Below, in pieces: positions 33,375 through 42,082 of a stretch of 64,000 nucleotides of DNA (its first letter is position 1; each line of letters starts with the position of its first letter). This DNA is from Mucilaginibacter gracilis (GTDB lineage: Bacteria; Bacteroidota; Bacteroidia; Sphingobacteriales; Sphingobacteriaceae). Under the pieces are notes generated by a model. That model saw only the letters and a program-made list of their open reading frames with translations, searched no databases and was not told the DNA's origin. The stretch lies in the NCBI RefSeq assembly GCF_003633615.1, contig NZ_RBKU01000001.1, forward strand, positions 558,001 to 622,000. The letters are read 5' to 3'. The position numbers were made by a program, and so were the translations under genes.

Positions 33375-36196
33375 ACTTTGGAATATTGGGTGATTGGAAT
33401 CGCTATTTTTATTAATAATGAATTTGGACGATTCACAAATTTCATAGACCCGTTAAAGTCATCGAGGATTTTGTCGACGTCAACCAAACCATTTTTTTTC
33501 TCTCCCTTAGACGCCTGATTCTGCCGGTACCTGATAACGGAATAGGTGATCTGCGAATCCGGGTTAGTTTCCGTGGTAATACTTACTTTTACATCCGATC
33601 CCGGGGCATGGGTAAATGAATTATCCAACAATTCTTTGCAGATCGCTATCAAGAGGTAAGGGTGTATGTTTACCCCGACGTTGACGTAAGATTTGGTGGC
33701 TGAAACTTCGAACTGGCCTAATTCCTTTTGGATCCGTTTGCCATAACCTTTACGGGCAAAGAATTTTGAAAACACTTGTTGGGTGGTTTCGTTATTGGAT
33801 TCTGTAAAACCTTGCCAAATGTCCAGTACGCTGATGTAATTCGCCAATTTCCAGATCGAATAGAAATTGTCATCATCATCAAGTGAGAAATAGGCACTTT
33901 CCAGTTCATGAACGATATTCCATATCTCATCAAACCTCGCTTTTACCGAAATACGCTGGCCAAGTGTATAGTTGATACGGTCAAGGTAGTCGCCCAGCTT
34001 TTTTCCACCATTGAAATATTCCTCGGCAAACCTGTTTTTGTCAAAAAACCTATACAATGATTTCAGGTAGGTCTTAACTTCAGTAATGCCCTCCATCAGG
34101 GGCTGAAAATTGCGCTCCGCTTCCTCCATTTCAGCTTTGAAATTCTTGATGTCCGCAGGAACATTTTTTATTTCGTTGATAAATGTCTTTAGCCCATTAA
34201 TAGTAACCGAAAAATTGCTGTGGTTGGGATAGTAGGCTGATGCCTCATCATACATTCTCGACAAGGTGAAAAAACCTTTTACCGCTTCTTTTCCACCGAT
34301 CAGTTCCGCGTTCACGATCTTTCTGTTAAAATGGGTAATAAGACTATGATATGGAAGATTTTTGTTACGCTCGATCCGGCCCCAAAGCACCCTGATGGAT
34401 TTGATCAGCGGCGTTTGATCAAAATTCTTTTGACTTAAATTGCGAACCTCCTTATTGATGTGGAAATTCTGAGCAAACTTGTAAGATATATAATTTAAGC
34501 CTGGCTCATGATCATTCGTGTTAGCCACTATGAAGCCGAAAAGCTTTGTTTGGGTCTCCACGCCAAAGACAAGTTCTTCGTCACGTTCGTTTACCAGAAA
34601 ATAACATTTTAGCAGACTTACAACATCCCAGTTGTAATGCAGCTGTCTGAGCGCCAGCTTTTGGCTCATGATATGGTCTATATATACCCGGATCTTTTCT
34701 TTAACGTCAGGTAACTGGTTATTGATCGTTTTCCATAAGTGTTTTTCATGCAAACTGACAGCAATGATTGCTTCTATATGCTCGTTAAAGCCTTCAGTCC
34801 CTTCCTTTAAATCATCAAAAAAAGTGTAATAGTCCGTGTAGAAACGATAACCATCAATCTTGCCTAGATGGTTTCGGACCGAAAAAAAAGTTTCTACGTC
34901 AAATGCACCTCCCCGCGTCTTGGGCATGTATGGAGGGCACTGTAATTCGATTTCACTGAAATGCTTTAATTCCAACACCCGTAAGCGTTCCTCAATATAC
35001 TTGATAGCGGGGGTCTTATTAAATATCTCGATCTGCCGGTACCTGTTCAACAGGGTGATTTCTTGGCAGTGTTCACAGATTTTAGAAGACGAGGCGGGAG
35101 GAATATGTAAATTTACGCCAAAGTAAATTTTAAGCGGGGCCAGCTTTTCCTCGTCTTTATGAACGGAAGCGGTACCCTCTGGCGACTGCAATAATTTAAC
35201 CTTAAGCTCCTGCACTTTTGAAAAGAACTCGCGGTCAAAATCTTCCAGACGACCAATCAACGAAATAACCGTGATTTTGTTCAGCTCAAAAACGCTGAGC
35301 GCGTCCACCATTTGGATGATGGAATCGCCGGTGAAAGACCCCATATCGACGACGATCGCGTTTTTGCCCTTCAATCTTTCATTGTAACTTTTCTGGGGAA
35401 TAATGAACCGCCACCCCTTGTTTGTATCAAAACGCTGCAAGGGTATAATATTGCTGTATTTGACACCGAAAAGTTCCTGGAAATCGATCTTGTGTAAATG
35501 CTCTATTCCGGAAAACACAGGGTAAAAAATAAAGTCATCCTCGTTGCCTGCAAACTCGTCACGTTTGCTCTTTGAAGACTTTTTGGCATTGATGCTTCCT
35601 TGTATCTTATTAAGCTGCCAGAGAAATTTATCTTTGACGACGCTAAAATCATCGAAGTCCGAATGACTTTTTAATGCGGAAGTTTCACATAGATAATCAA
35701 TTTGGCGAATGGCTGACCTGATAAAATAATTGACATCGAGATTCTCCTCCTTCGCTTTAATCTTTTTCAGTACATTCTCTATCAACGCGATACCATAATT
35801 CTTAACAGATGATTTTTTATCAAAAGGGTCTTTCGGCGAAGTGAAAAGCTGCGCCGGGGTTATAAAGTAGCTGTGATGCAGCGAATTTTGTGCGAAATGG
35901 CCTATCCGCATGCAATCTTCGGGCAGCTGTCCCAAAAAATCCAGCACATGGTTGTAAACGATACTATCCTCTTCGCTATGCTTTGACCTGAAAGTTACCC
36001 TGGAATTGAGGATAGGGTTGATTCTAACGGGCGTTTTTCCAGGGTAAGGGTTGGTCAGGTGTTTATATATCCTCTTTTTTTTCAGCGAGACGATGTTTTT
36101 TTCGTCAAAATCATCATATCGGAAATACTTTGAAGGGCGATAGAGTTTATTCTCCTTGCCTTCCAAGCGTACCCTGGTATCGACCACAGAAATCAC
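33371..36196 (-). CDS. Large PRTase-GHKL ATPase protein, possible sensor of a conflict system
   Basis: 941 residues from a GTG start. A type I phosphoribosyltransferase-like domain is centred on the PRPP loop AIVVDMGSFTGDSI (280-293, D284) followed by the ITVISLIGRLED strand. A CxxC pair (C374, C377) follows. The long middle is helical. The C-terminus (about 755-935) looks like a histidine kinase: IVHELE with H763 as possible acceptor, N-box ICKELLDNSFTHA (E855, N859), and a weak G-box. It is the first gene of the three-gene operon. No signal or membrane helix was seen. The start is uncertain: 53 in-frame codons of protein-like sequence extend upstream to 36355 without any ATG, so the N-terminus may be truncated. 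Confidence 0.7.
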   Translation of the reverse strand: MISVVDTRVRLEGKENKLYRPSKYFRYDDFDEKNIVSLKKKRIYKHLTNPYPGKTPVRINPILNSRVTFRSKHSEEDSIVYNHVLDFLGQLPEDCMRIGHFAQNSLHHSYFITPAQLFTSPKDPFDKKSSVKNYGIALIENVLKKIKAKEENLDVNYFIRSAIRQIDYLCETSALKSHSDFDDFSVVKDKFLWQLNKIQGSINAKKSSKSKRDEFAGNEDDFIFYPVFSGIEHLHKIDFQELFGVKYSNIIPLQRFDTNKGWRFIIPQKSYNERLKGKNAIVVDMGSFTGDSIIQMVDALSVFELNKITVISLIGRLEDFDREFFSKVQELKVKLLQSPEGTASVHKDEEKLAPLKIYFGVNLHIPPASSSKICEHCQEITLLNRYRQIEIFNKTPAIKYIEERLRVLELKHFSEIELQCPPYMPKTRGGAFDVETFFSVRNHLGKIDGYRFYTDYYTFFDDLKEGTEGFNEHIEAIIAVSLHEKHLWKTINNQLPDVKEKIRVYIDHIMSQKLALRQLHYNWDVVSLLKCYFLVNERDEELVFGVETQTKLFGFIVANTNDHEPGLNYISYKFAQNFHINKEVRNLSQKNFDQTPLIKSIRVLWGRIERNKNLPYHSLITHFNRKIVNAELIGGKEAVKGFFTLSRMYDEASAYYPNHSNFSVTINGLKTFINEIKNVPADIKNFKAEMEEAERNFQPLMEGITEVKTYLKSLYRFFDKNRFAEEYFNGGKKLGDYLDRINYTLGQRISVKARFDEIWNIVHELESAYFSLDDDDNFYSIWKLANYISVLDIWQGFTESNNETTQQVFSKFFARKGYGKRIQKELGQFEVSATKSYVNVGVNIHPYLLIAICKELLDNSFTHAPGSDVKVSITTETNPDSQITYSVIRYRQNQASKGEKKNGLVDVDKILDDFNGSMKFVNRPNSLLIKIAIPITQYSKV

Positions 36197-36351
36197 GCAA
36201 GATATCTGCGGACGTAATGCGGGTGCCGTGTCGAGCGACGATATACTTTTATAGATCTGGTCTGTAACCCTTCCTGAAAACCGGACTGCTTGTGGTGCGA
36301 ATACTATTTTTGAGAGTCTGACTAACCAATCAGATGGCTTGTCAAGAAAGT

Positions 36352-36412
36352 CTGCTCAAAATCAATATATTAGACTGCTCAAAATCAATATATTAGACTG
36401 CTCAAAAATAAC
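36352..36412. repeat. 23-bp tandem repeat, 2.4 copies
   Basis: Units at 36352-36374 and 36375-36397 are identical, and a third starts at 36398 and stops after about 10 matching bases. Each begins CTGCTCAAAATCAATATATT. The repeat lies between the PRTase operon and the divergent HxlR gene, exactly where the upstream protein-like frame of the PRTase gene ends. It may be a duplication scar or an operator array. Confidence 0.7.
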
Positions 36413-36489
36413 TTTGTAACCTATTTGAAACTTCAAATGAAACTATCTTTTGAATTAGATGCGCTCACCACCGGGCGATCCGCGACACC

Positions 36490-36789
36490 ATGGATATGCT
36501 ATCCGGAAAATGGAAAATCCGAATAATTGGCTCCCTTAGTTTCGGGAAAAAGCGATTCATGGAACTCATTGCAAATATTGAGGGTATTGCAGCCAAAATG
36601 CTATCCAAAGAATTGCAGGAACTGGAGTTAAATGGATTAGTTAAGCGTACTGTCCTGGAAACAAAACCCATAACAGTTCAATATGAACTTACTGGCTACG
36701 GAAGATCGCTAAAACCAATTATTGATGAAATGGCCGTTTGGGGAAAGCAACACAGGAAAAACATCATTAAGGAAATGACCACCTCGTAG
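36490..36789 (+). CDS. HxlR-family winged-helix regulator, N-terminus possibly truncated
   Basis: 99 residues. MLSGKWKIRIIGSLSFGKKR, IANIEGIAAKMLSKELQELE and VQYELTGYG are the core helices and wing of HxlR proteins. The conserved lead (CPIRDTMDVL-like) is present as AIRDTMDML in frame just before the first ATG, but the Cys is missing and no start lies upstream in the same frame. An ATG at 36436 begins a different frame. The gene may start at 36490, or it may have lost its 5' end, together with the PRTase gene on the other side of the repeat. HxlR proteins often sense thiol-reactive or redox signals through the missing Cys. Confidence 0.8.
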   Translation: MDMLSGKWKIRIIGSLSFGKKRFMELIANIEGIAAKMLSKELQELELNGLVKRTVLETKPITVQYELTGYGRSLKPIIDEMAVWGKQHRKNIIKEMTTS

Positions 36790-36920
36790 AATTTAAAACA
36801 CGTCAGGTTGACGATGAAAAAATTAGGTGGTAAATAGATGTGAATACTGCTTCATCAGATGAGTAATATGTCTGTTGCTTTATTTACAAGATCGGCGAAA
36901 TAAAGGCCTTAACCTCTTAA

Positions 36921-36950
36921 AAAAAAGTAAAGCCCCTGATGGGCAGGGGC
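36921..36950 (-). terminator. Rho-independent terminator, minus strand
   Basis: Stem GCCCCTG / CAGGGGC (36932-36938 with 36944-36950) with a 5-nt loop. On the minus strand the stem is followed by TTTACTTTTTTTT. It would end a transcript coming from the right, consistent with the small ORF at 37006-37215. Confidence 0.7.
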
Positions 36951-37005
36951 ATTTACTAACCAATTATAAACCTAATATGAAAAGAATTCTTATTTCACAC
37001 AGAAG

Positions 37006-37215
37006 TCAAAAAAGATGCTCCGTAAAGTATGAATCGTGTAACGATCTCATATGATTCGAATAAGCGTCGTTCCAAACCGGCAGGTCATCATTCCATGTCA
37101 ATGATGTCGAAACCCATATCAGCCGGCTGTCATCAGCAGGCTTGCTTTCTTTGCCGTAATAAAGGAATGAAGTGATCCTTTTCCAAATGTTTTTTAACGA
37201 TCCTTCCAACGCCAT
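37006..37215 (-). CDS. Small hypothetical protein, 69 aa
   Basis: Not recognised. The frame has an ATG, ends 55 bp before a good minus-strand terminator, and contains a plausible core (IWKRITSFLYYGKESKPADD, SRLIWVSTSLTWNDDLP). No signal peptide or motif. The terminator is the main support; the gene may be spurious. Confidence 0.4.
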   Translation of the reverse strand: MALEGSLKNIWKRITSFLYYGKESKPADDSRLIWVSTSLTWNDDLPVWNDAYSNHMRSLHDSYFTEHLF

Positions 37216-37290
37216 TTTTTAAATTACATGAGCCCCTATTTTGAGTACTTCCTTGACAAATCTATACAAAGAATTGTACTTTTCAAATTA

Positions 37291-37334
37291 ATTCTATAAA
37301 AACTATAGACTTTATAGAATATAATCTATATTTG
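37291..37334 (+). promoter_or_regulatory. Sulfur-locus operator A and promoter of the SAM-riboswitch transcript
   Basis: A 30-bp palindrome at 37291-37320 has arms ATTCTATAAA and TTTATAGAAT around the core AACTATAGAC. The -7 box TATATTTG follows at 37327-37334. The same element occurs upstream of three other transcription units of this locus (45635, 47911, 52983), so it is probably the site of a shared regulator. It overlaps the expected -33 zone. Confidence 0.75.
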
Positions 37335-37354
37335 CTGGTGAAACGTTCTTTATA

Positions 37355-37452
37355 CTTATCCAGAAAGACCGAGGGAATGGCCCTGTGACGTCTTAGCAAC
37401 CTCTATTGAATATAAAAGGTGCTAACTCCAACTCCTCCGGGAGAACGATAAG
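37355..37452 (+). promoter_or_regulatory. SAM-I (S-box) riboswitch
   Basis: The aptamer core is readable: CTTATC at 37355-37360 pairs with GATAAG at 37447-37452 (P1). Between them are AGAAAGACCGAGGGAATGGC, CCTGTGACGTC, TTAGCAACCT, and AAGGTGCTAACTCC, the conserved S-box segments. It binds S-adenosylmethionine and controls the cysteine desulfurase gene 61 bp downstream. A second GATAAG at 37490-37495 could compete for P1. A short hairpin AGCTGT-CCC-ACAGCT follows at 37460-37474 without a T-run. Confidence 0.9.
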
Positions 37453-37513
37453 AATACATAGCTGTCCCACAGCTTTCTGGCGATAGGTAGATAAGACATA
37501 AAAAATAAAAAAG

Positions 37514-38644
37514 ATGAATATTTATCTCGACAATGCTGCCACCACTCCGCTCCACCCCCAGGTACTGGAAGCGATGACCCCTTACCTTTTGAATCATTTT
37601 GGAAATCCTTCTTCAAACCACGGTGCAGGAAGAGAAGCCAGGGCCGCTTTGGAAAGTTCCCGCAAGAGGATAGCCACCTTATTGAATGCAGAAGCGGAAG
37701 AGATCATTTTTACCTCAGGCGGAACCGAAGCAGATAACATCGCCATCGTTTCAGCGGTGACGGCCAACCGGATCGACCATGTGATCACCACGGTATTCGA
37801 ACATCCAGCCGTTTTACAAACACTGAGATCCTTAAGTCAGCAATATCATACCCGTATCAGCTTTATCAGGCACGACAAAAAAGGCAATCTAGACCTGAAA
37901 CATCTCGAATATTTGCTAATGACCAATACACGTAACCTGGTATCTGTTATGCACGCCAATAATGAAGTGGGTAACCTGAATGATATCGAATTTATCGGCG
38001 ATCTCTGTGAAAAATACGGTGCTCTGTTTCATACGGATACGGTACAGACCATGGGACATTATCGGCATGATCTCAGTAAATTAAAGGTGCATTTTTTGGC
38101 GGCCTCGGCGCACAAGTTTCACGGGCCTAAGGGTGTTGGATTTTTGTATTGCCGAAAAGGGCAGCAGCTGAACCGGATCATCCATGGCGGGGGGCAGGAA
38201 AGCGGCGCACGTGCGGGTACTGAAAACATACCGGGTATTGTTGGAATGGCCAAAGCATTGGAGATCGCTTGTAACCATATCGAAGAAGACAGCAAATATA
38301 TCAGCCAGTTAAAAAGCTCGCTGGCCGGCAACTTAACAGAAATATTGCCGGACCTCCGGTTCAACGGAAATTCAGCGCATCCCGATAAAAGTCTTTATAC
38401 GGTTTTAAGCGTGAGCCTTGCGCCTGCAGACATTGATTTACTCCACTACCTGGATAGTGAAGGTATAGCGGTATCCGGTGGCAGCGCCTGTTCAGGTGGG
38501 TCGCCTTCCCTGGTACTCAAAGCGCTCGGGGCGGATCCTGCACGAATAACTATCCGCTTTTCATTCAGTAAATTCAATACACCTGAAGAGATCGAACGGG
38601 TGGTAGAAAAACTGGCAGCGGTTTACAATTCGGTGGCAGCCTGA
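37514..38644 (+). CDS. Cysteine desulfurase (NifS/IscS class V aminotransferase)
   Basis: 376 residues, normal for the NifS/IscS group. LDNAATTPLHP begins the fold, H97 (FEHPAV) stacks on PLP, K201 in SAHKFHGPKG is the Schiff-base lysine and C326 in GGSACSGGS carries the persulfide. The enzyme converts cysteine to alanine and passes the sulfur to an acceptor for Fe-S clusters or thiolation. It is the first gene behind the SAM riboswitch and operator A, so it responds to SAM and to the shared regulator. A 2-oxoglutarate oxygenase gene follows after 120 bp. A second, SufS-type desulfurase lies in the encapsulin operon. Confidence 0.93.
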   Translation: MNIYLDNAATTPLHPQVLEAMTPYLLNHFGNPSSNHGAGREARAALESSRKRIATLLNAEAEEIIFTSGGTEADNIAIVSAVTANRIDHVITTVFEHPAVLQTLRSLSQQYHTRISFIRHDKKGNLDLKHLEYLLMTNTRNLVSVMHANNEVGNLNDIEFIGDLCEKYGALFHTDTVQTMGHYRHDLSKLKVHFLAASAHKFHGPKGVGFLYCRKGQQLNRIIHGGGQESGARAGTENIPGIVGMAKALEIACNHIEEDSKYISQLKSSLAGNLTEILPDLRFNGNSAHPDKSLYTVLSVSLAPADIDLLHYLDSEGIAVSGGSACSGGSPSLVLKALGADPARITIRFSFSKFNTPEEIERVVEKLAAVYNSVAA

Positions 38645-38764
38645 ATGATCCAATGACCTTTTTTGGAAGTTAGGAATATGCAAGCTGCATTAAATTAACT
38701 ACGATAAGAAAATCCGCTTAGCATAGTACCTTAAATCGCTTATATTAGGTCTTGAACTTATATC

Positions 38765-39754
38765 ATGCATAAAACAATTATCCCCATCATCGACTTCCAG
38801 CAAATAGACAACCCGGAACATCAGGTTACCATCGCCAGGCAAATCTATCATGCCTGTACCGAGCATGGTTTCTTTTATGTTTCGGGTCACGACGTGGACG
38901 ATGAACTGCAAGGCGAATTGATGGAAAAAAGCAAACTCTTTTTCGCGCTCGTGGAAAGCGAAAAATTAAAGATCGCCATGGCGAAAGGCGGCAGCGCCTG
39001 GCGGGGATTTTTCCCGGTTAACGCGGAACTTACGTCTGGCAAACCTGATAAAAAAGAAGGCCTGTATTTTGGCACCGAATTGCCCGATGATCATCCCAAG
39101 GTTAATGCAGGTATACCGTTACATGGCCGAAATTTATTTCCCGACTACCCACCAGGCTTTGACCAAACCGTGTTGGCTTATGTAGATGCCGTGACCGAAA
39201 CCGCACAGCTTGTTATGAAAGGAATCGCGCTCAGTTTAGGTTTGCCGGCAAATTACTTTTATTCAAAATACACCAGCGACCCGCTTATCCTTTTCCGTAT
39301 TTTTCATTATCCTACCCAAGCGCCAAAGCCTGCACAATGGGGAGTCGGAGAGCATACCGACTATGGCTTACTAACGGTGTTATTACAAGATTCGGTGGGT
39401 GGGCTTCAAGTAAAAAGCAAAGGGGAATGGATCGATGCCCCACCTATACCAGGCACGTTCATCTGCAATATCGGCGATATGCTCGACAAGATGACAGGAG
39501 GGCTCTACCGGTCCACCCCGCACCGGGTATTGAACACATCAGGTCAAAGCAGGTTATCATTTCCGCTATTTTTTGATCCGGGATTTGACAGCAAGATCGA
39601 AGCGATAACTAACATCCCGGACAATATTCGGGAGCAGGATACTTCGCAGCGTTGGGACAAAACGAATATCCATGCTTTTGAAGGAACTTATGGCGAGTAT
39701 CTTTTGCAAAAGATAGGTAAAGTGTTTCCCGGTTTACGCAAAGAAGTACTTTAG
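38765..39754 (+). CDS. Isopenicillin-N-synthase-like 2-oxoglutarate/Fe(II) oxygenase
   Basis: 329 residues. An N-terminal DIOX_N part (IIPIIDFQQIDNPEH, EHGFFYVSGHDVDDE) precedes the catalytic barrel with the iron ligands in GEHTDYGLLTVL (H and D) and TPHRVLN (second H), and RLSFPLFFDP for the 2-oxoglutarate carboxylate. The family oxidises small molecules such as hormones, amino acids or sulfur compounds. It follows the riboswitch-controlled desulfurase gene on the same strand, so it may act in sulfur salvage; the substrate is unknown. Its end overlaps that of the convergent small secreted gene by 4 bp. Confidence 0.85.
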   Translation: MHKTIIPIIDFQQIDNPEHQVTIARQIYHACTEHGFFYVSGHDVDDELQGELMEKSKLFFALVESEKLKIAMAKGGSAWRGFFPVNAELTSGKPDKKEGLYFGTELPDDHPKVNAGIPLHGRNLFPDYPPGFDQTVLAYVDAVTETAQLVMKGIALSLGLPANYFYSKYTSDPLILFRIFHYPTQAPKPAQWGVGEHTDYGLLTVLLQDSVGGLQVKSKGEWIDAPPIPGTFICNIGDMLDKMTGGLYRSTPHRVLNTSGQSRLSFPLFFDPGFDSKIEAITNIPDNIREQDTSQRWDKTNIHAFEGTYGEYLLQKIGKVFPGLRKEVL

Positions 39755-40206
39755 GGCAGGGCAACACTTTCCACCGGTACGTCCCAATGTGCAATAACCA
39801 GTTCGAAGCGGTGCTGCTCCGCTTTCTGGTAGCTGTCCTGGTCAGGAAAGAGCTGTTTCTTAAAGGGCTCTGTGATACTGTAGTCAAAAGCCAGGTGCTC
39901 GGTCTTGAAAGTAAGGGTTACCTTAAAATCCCATCGGCTGTCCTCGCTGCTATGGATGATCGGCGATTCCGCTTTGATACTCAATACATCGCCCTTTTCC
40001 AACAATTTTTTCAAAAGCGGGTAATGGTTCTTTTTCCATAATGCAATGAACTCATCCGCATAACCCCATTTGATCTTATAGTAATTCTCAATCGTGATGG
40101 GTGCCGCATCAACGGTGGTTTTTTGTGCGAATGACTGGTTACTGATTAATATCAGTAACCCCATAATAACGCAGTGAGCCAGTTTTCTTTTCATAACATA
40201 CTTCAT
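39751..40206 (-). CDS. Small secreted protein, unknown function
   Basis: 151 residues with a signal peptide (cleavage near SFAQ). The mature part contains YYKIKWGYADEFIALWKKNH, then YPLLKKLLEKGDVLSIKAES and DFKVTLTFKT. This alpha-plus-beta layout resembles small dimeric alpha/beta-barrel or NTF2-like proteins, with no catalytic signature. It is the last gene of the encapsulin operon by spacing (1-bp overlap with the thioredoxin gene). Function unknown. Confidence 0.6.
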   Translation of the reverse strand: MKYVMKRKLAHCVIMGLLILISNQSFAQKTTVDAAPITIENYYKIKWGYADEFIALWKKNHYPLLKKLLEKGDVLSIKAESPIIHSSEDSRWDFKVTLTFKTEHLAFDYSITEPFKKQLFPDQDSYQKAEQHRFELVIAHWDVPVESVALP

Positions 40207-40763
40207 TAGTTAACAGATGCACTGGTTTTAGCTAACAAGCCATCAATTACTTTCACCATCGCAGCAAATTCTGCCGGGCTGTACAGTCGCGTAAGGAAAA
40301 CGATACGGCCATCACGACCAATCACCACGTTCCTGGTCACGCCGCTTTTTTTATCTGCGAACAAACCAAAAATATCGGCCCCCGGATCAAGCGCCAGCGG
40401 GTAGGTGATCTTCATATCCTGGTGGAACTTTTGAACCTTTTCCAAAGGTTCATCCCTATCTACGCCGATCAGTACAAAGTCTTTGTTTTGGTTGGCTTCC
40501 CATACATCTTTTTGCAAGTACGGCATTTCGGTACGGCACACGCTGCACCAGCTTGCGGTGAATTGCAACACCACTACCTTACCACGCAGTTCTTTCAGCG
40601 AGGTTGTTTTGCCATCAGCCAACTTTAACGAGAAGTTATCCGGCGCAACATCGCCTACTTTAACAATATAGCCCCGGTCATCATCGGTTTTTGTAGCAAC
40701 CGTTTGGGCCAACGCGCCGACGGCCAGGCAACTTAAAAGCAGGAATAAGATTCTTTTTTTCAT
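40206..40763 (-). CDS. TlpA/ResA-like periplasmic thioredoxin
   Basis: 185 residues with a signal peptide (cleavage near ALAQT). The AhpC/TSA-type thioredoxin fold has FTASWCSVCRTEMPYL with the active CxxC (CSVC), and a cis-Pro region at DPGADIFGLF to GVTRNVVIGRDG. Such proteins reduce disulfides or couple redox steps in the periplasm. It is the fifth gene of the encapsulin-desulfurase operon and lies 18 bp from the antiporter gene. Its presence in a sulfur operon fits thiol handling outside the cytoplasm. Confidence 0.88.
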   Translation of the reverse strand: MKKRILFLLLSCLAVGALAQTVATKTDDDRGYIVKVGDVAPDNFSLKLADGKTTSLKELRGKVVVLQFTASWCSVCRTEMPYLQKDVWEANQNKDFVLIGVDRDEPLEKVQKFHQDMKITYPLALDPGADIFGLFADKKSGVTRNVVIGRDGRIVFLTRLYSPAEFAAMVKVIDGLLAKTSASVN

Positions 40764-40781
40764 GAGTTGATAAATATGGTT

Positions 40782-42062
40782 TCACAGTTCGACGGGTTTC
40801 AGGTACGCTATTTTTCCGCCGGATTCTTTTTGTTCTTTTAAAAAGTAATATTTCATGATAGGCCCGGATATTACCATCGTTACCACGGTCATTACCACCA
40901 GCCCTTCAAATACGGGTTCGGTGATGATCTTGGCCTGCAGGGCGATCAAGCCCAGAACGATCTCCTGTGATCCGCGGGCATTCATACCGAATGCCACGGC
41001 AATCGATTCGTTTTTGGACATGCCACTCGCCACGCCGCCAATGCCGGCACCGATGAGCTTAGCCAAACATGCGATAACCAAGATGATCAATACAACTTCC
41101 AGGTTGAAGTTGGCGATAAAATCAAGCCGCAGGCCCACAGAAGCAAAAAATAAGGGTGCCAGTACATTGATGGTGAACTGGTGCAAAATATCCTTATGCT
41201 TTGCCGTAAAGTATTCCGAATCGCCGATGGCGATGCCGACCAAAAAGGCCCCGAAAATACCGCGTACACCCAAATACTCTGTGATCACGGCACCTATAAA
41301 ACACAAACATACCGCTACCGTAAACACCTGGCCTATCTTTTCACTTTTACCGGCTAACTCCAGTAGCCGGTGAATGATCCAGCGCCCGCCTGTTAGCATA
41401 AAAGCAGCGAATAACACAACGACAATTACCGACCAAAAGGAAGCGTCCTCTTTACCGGCATTCATCATTTTGATGATGATCGAAAACAAGATCCACCCTA
41501 AAAAGTCATCAACCATAGCTGCGGTCAATACGATGTTCCCTATTTTGGTTTTCAGCAGGTCGAGATCAAGCAGTATTTTGGCAATTACGGATAGCGCGGT
41601 AATGGATAAGGCCGTGCCGAAGAACAGCGATGTAGTTAGCTGGTTACTGGCCGAATTGGCGAAATGACTATGATACAGGAACCATACTGAAATAGAGCCA
41701 ATGGCGAACGGAAAAATGATCCCGGTTAAACTGATAGCCAGCGCCTGTTTACCGTTTTGCCTGATCTGCTTCAAGTCCACTTCGAAACCCGCAATGAACA
41801 TGAGCAGGATAATACCGATATTGGCGATACCATCAAAAGCGCCGTAAGCCTGGGGCGCGGCCAGGAACAGGTTTTTAAACAAGCCGGGAAAGAAAGCGCC
41901 AAGCAAAGTAGGCCCGACAATGATACCCGCAAAAATTTCGCCGATTATGGCGGGTAGTTTATACCTGCGGCACACCTCGCCCAATATCCTGGCCGGAATC
42001 AGGATGGCGATCAGGATCAGCAAAAAATGAATAATTTCGGATGAGCTTAATTTGGATACCAT
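40782..42062 (-). CDS. CPA2-type cation/proton antiporter (KefB/NapA-like)
   Basis: 426 residues with about 12-13 transmembrane helices. The Na/H exchanger core is seen in IPARILGEVCRRYKLPAIIG, AGFEVDLKQIR and TAAMVDDFLGWILF, where the Asp pair is the ion-binding site of CPA2 exchangers. The cytosolic regulatory TrkA domains of KefB are absent. It is co-transcribed with serine acetyltransferase (20 bp upstream) and thioredoxin (18 bp downstream). A role in pH or ion balance during cysteine or persulfide metabolism is inferred. Confidence 0.9.
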   Translation of the reverse strand: MVSKLSSSEIIHFLLILIAILIPARILGEVCRRYKLPAIIGEIFAGIIVGPTLLGAFFPGLFKNLFLAAPQAYGAFDGIANIGIILLMFIAGFEVDLKQIRQNGKQALAISLTGIIFPFAIGSISVWFLYHSHFANSASNQLTTSLFFGTALSITALSVIAKILLDLDLLKTKIGNIVLTAAMVDDFLGWILFSIIIKMMNAGKEDASFWSVIVVVLFAAFMLTGGRWIIHRLLELAGKSEKIGQVFTVAVCLCFIGAVITEYLGVRGIFGAFLVGIAIGDSEYFTAKHKDILHQFTINVLAPLFFASVGLRLDFIANFNLEVVLIILVIACLAKLIGAGIGGVASGMSKNESIAVAFGMNARGSQEIVLGLIALQAKIITEPVFEGLVVMTVVTMVISGPIMKYYFLKEQKESGGKIAYLKPVEL

Positions 42063-42082
42063 GAATTGCTTCAGTTCAATGT

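Noticed and set aside
36352..36412. Tandem repeat as a CRISPR array
   Set aside because: The units are directly adjacent without spacers and only 2.4 copies exist.
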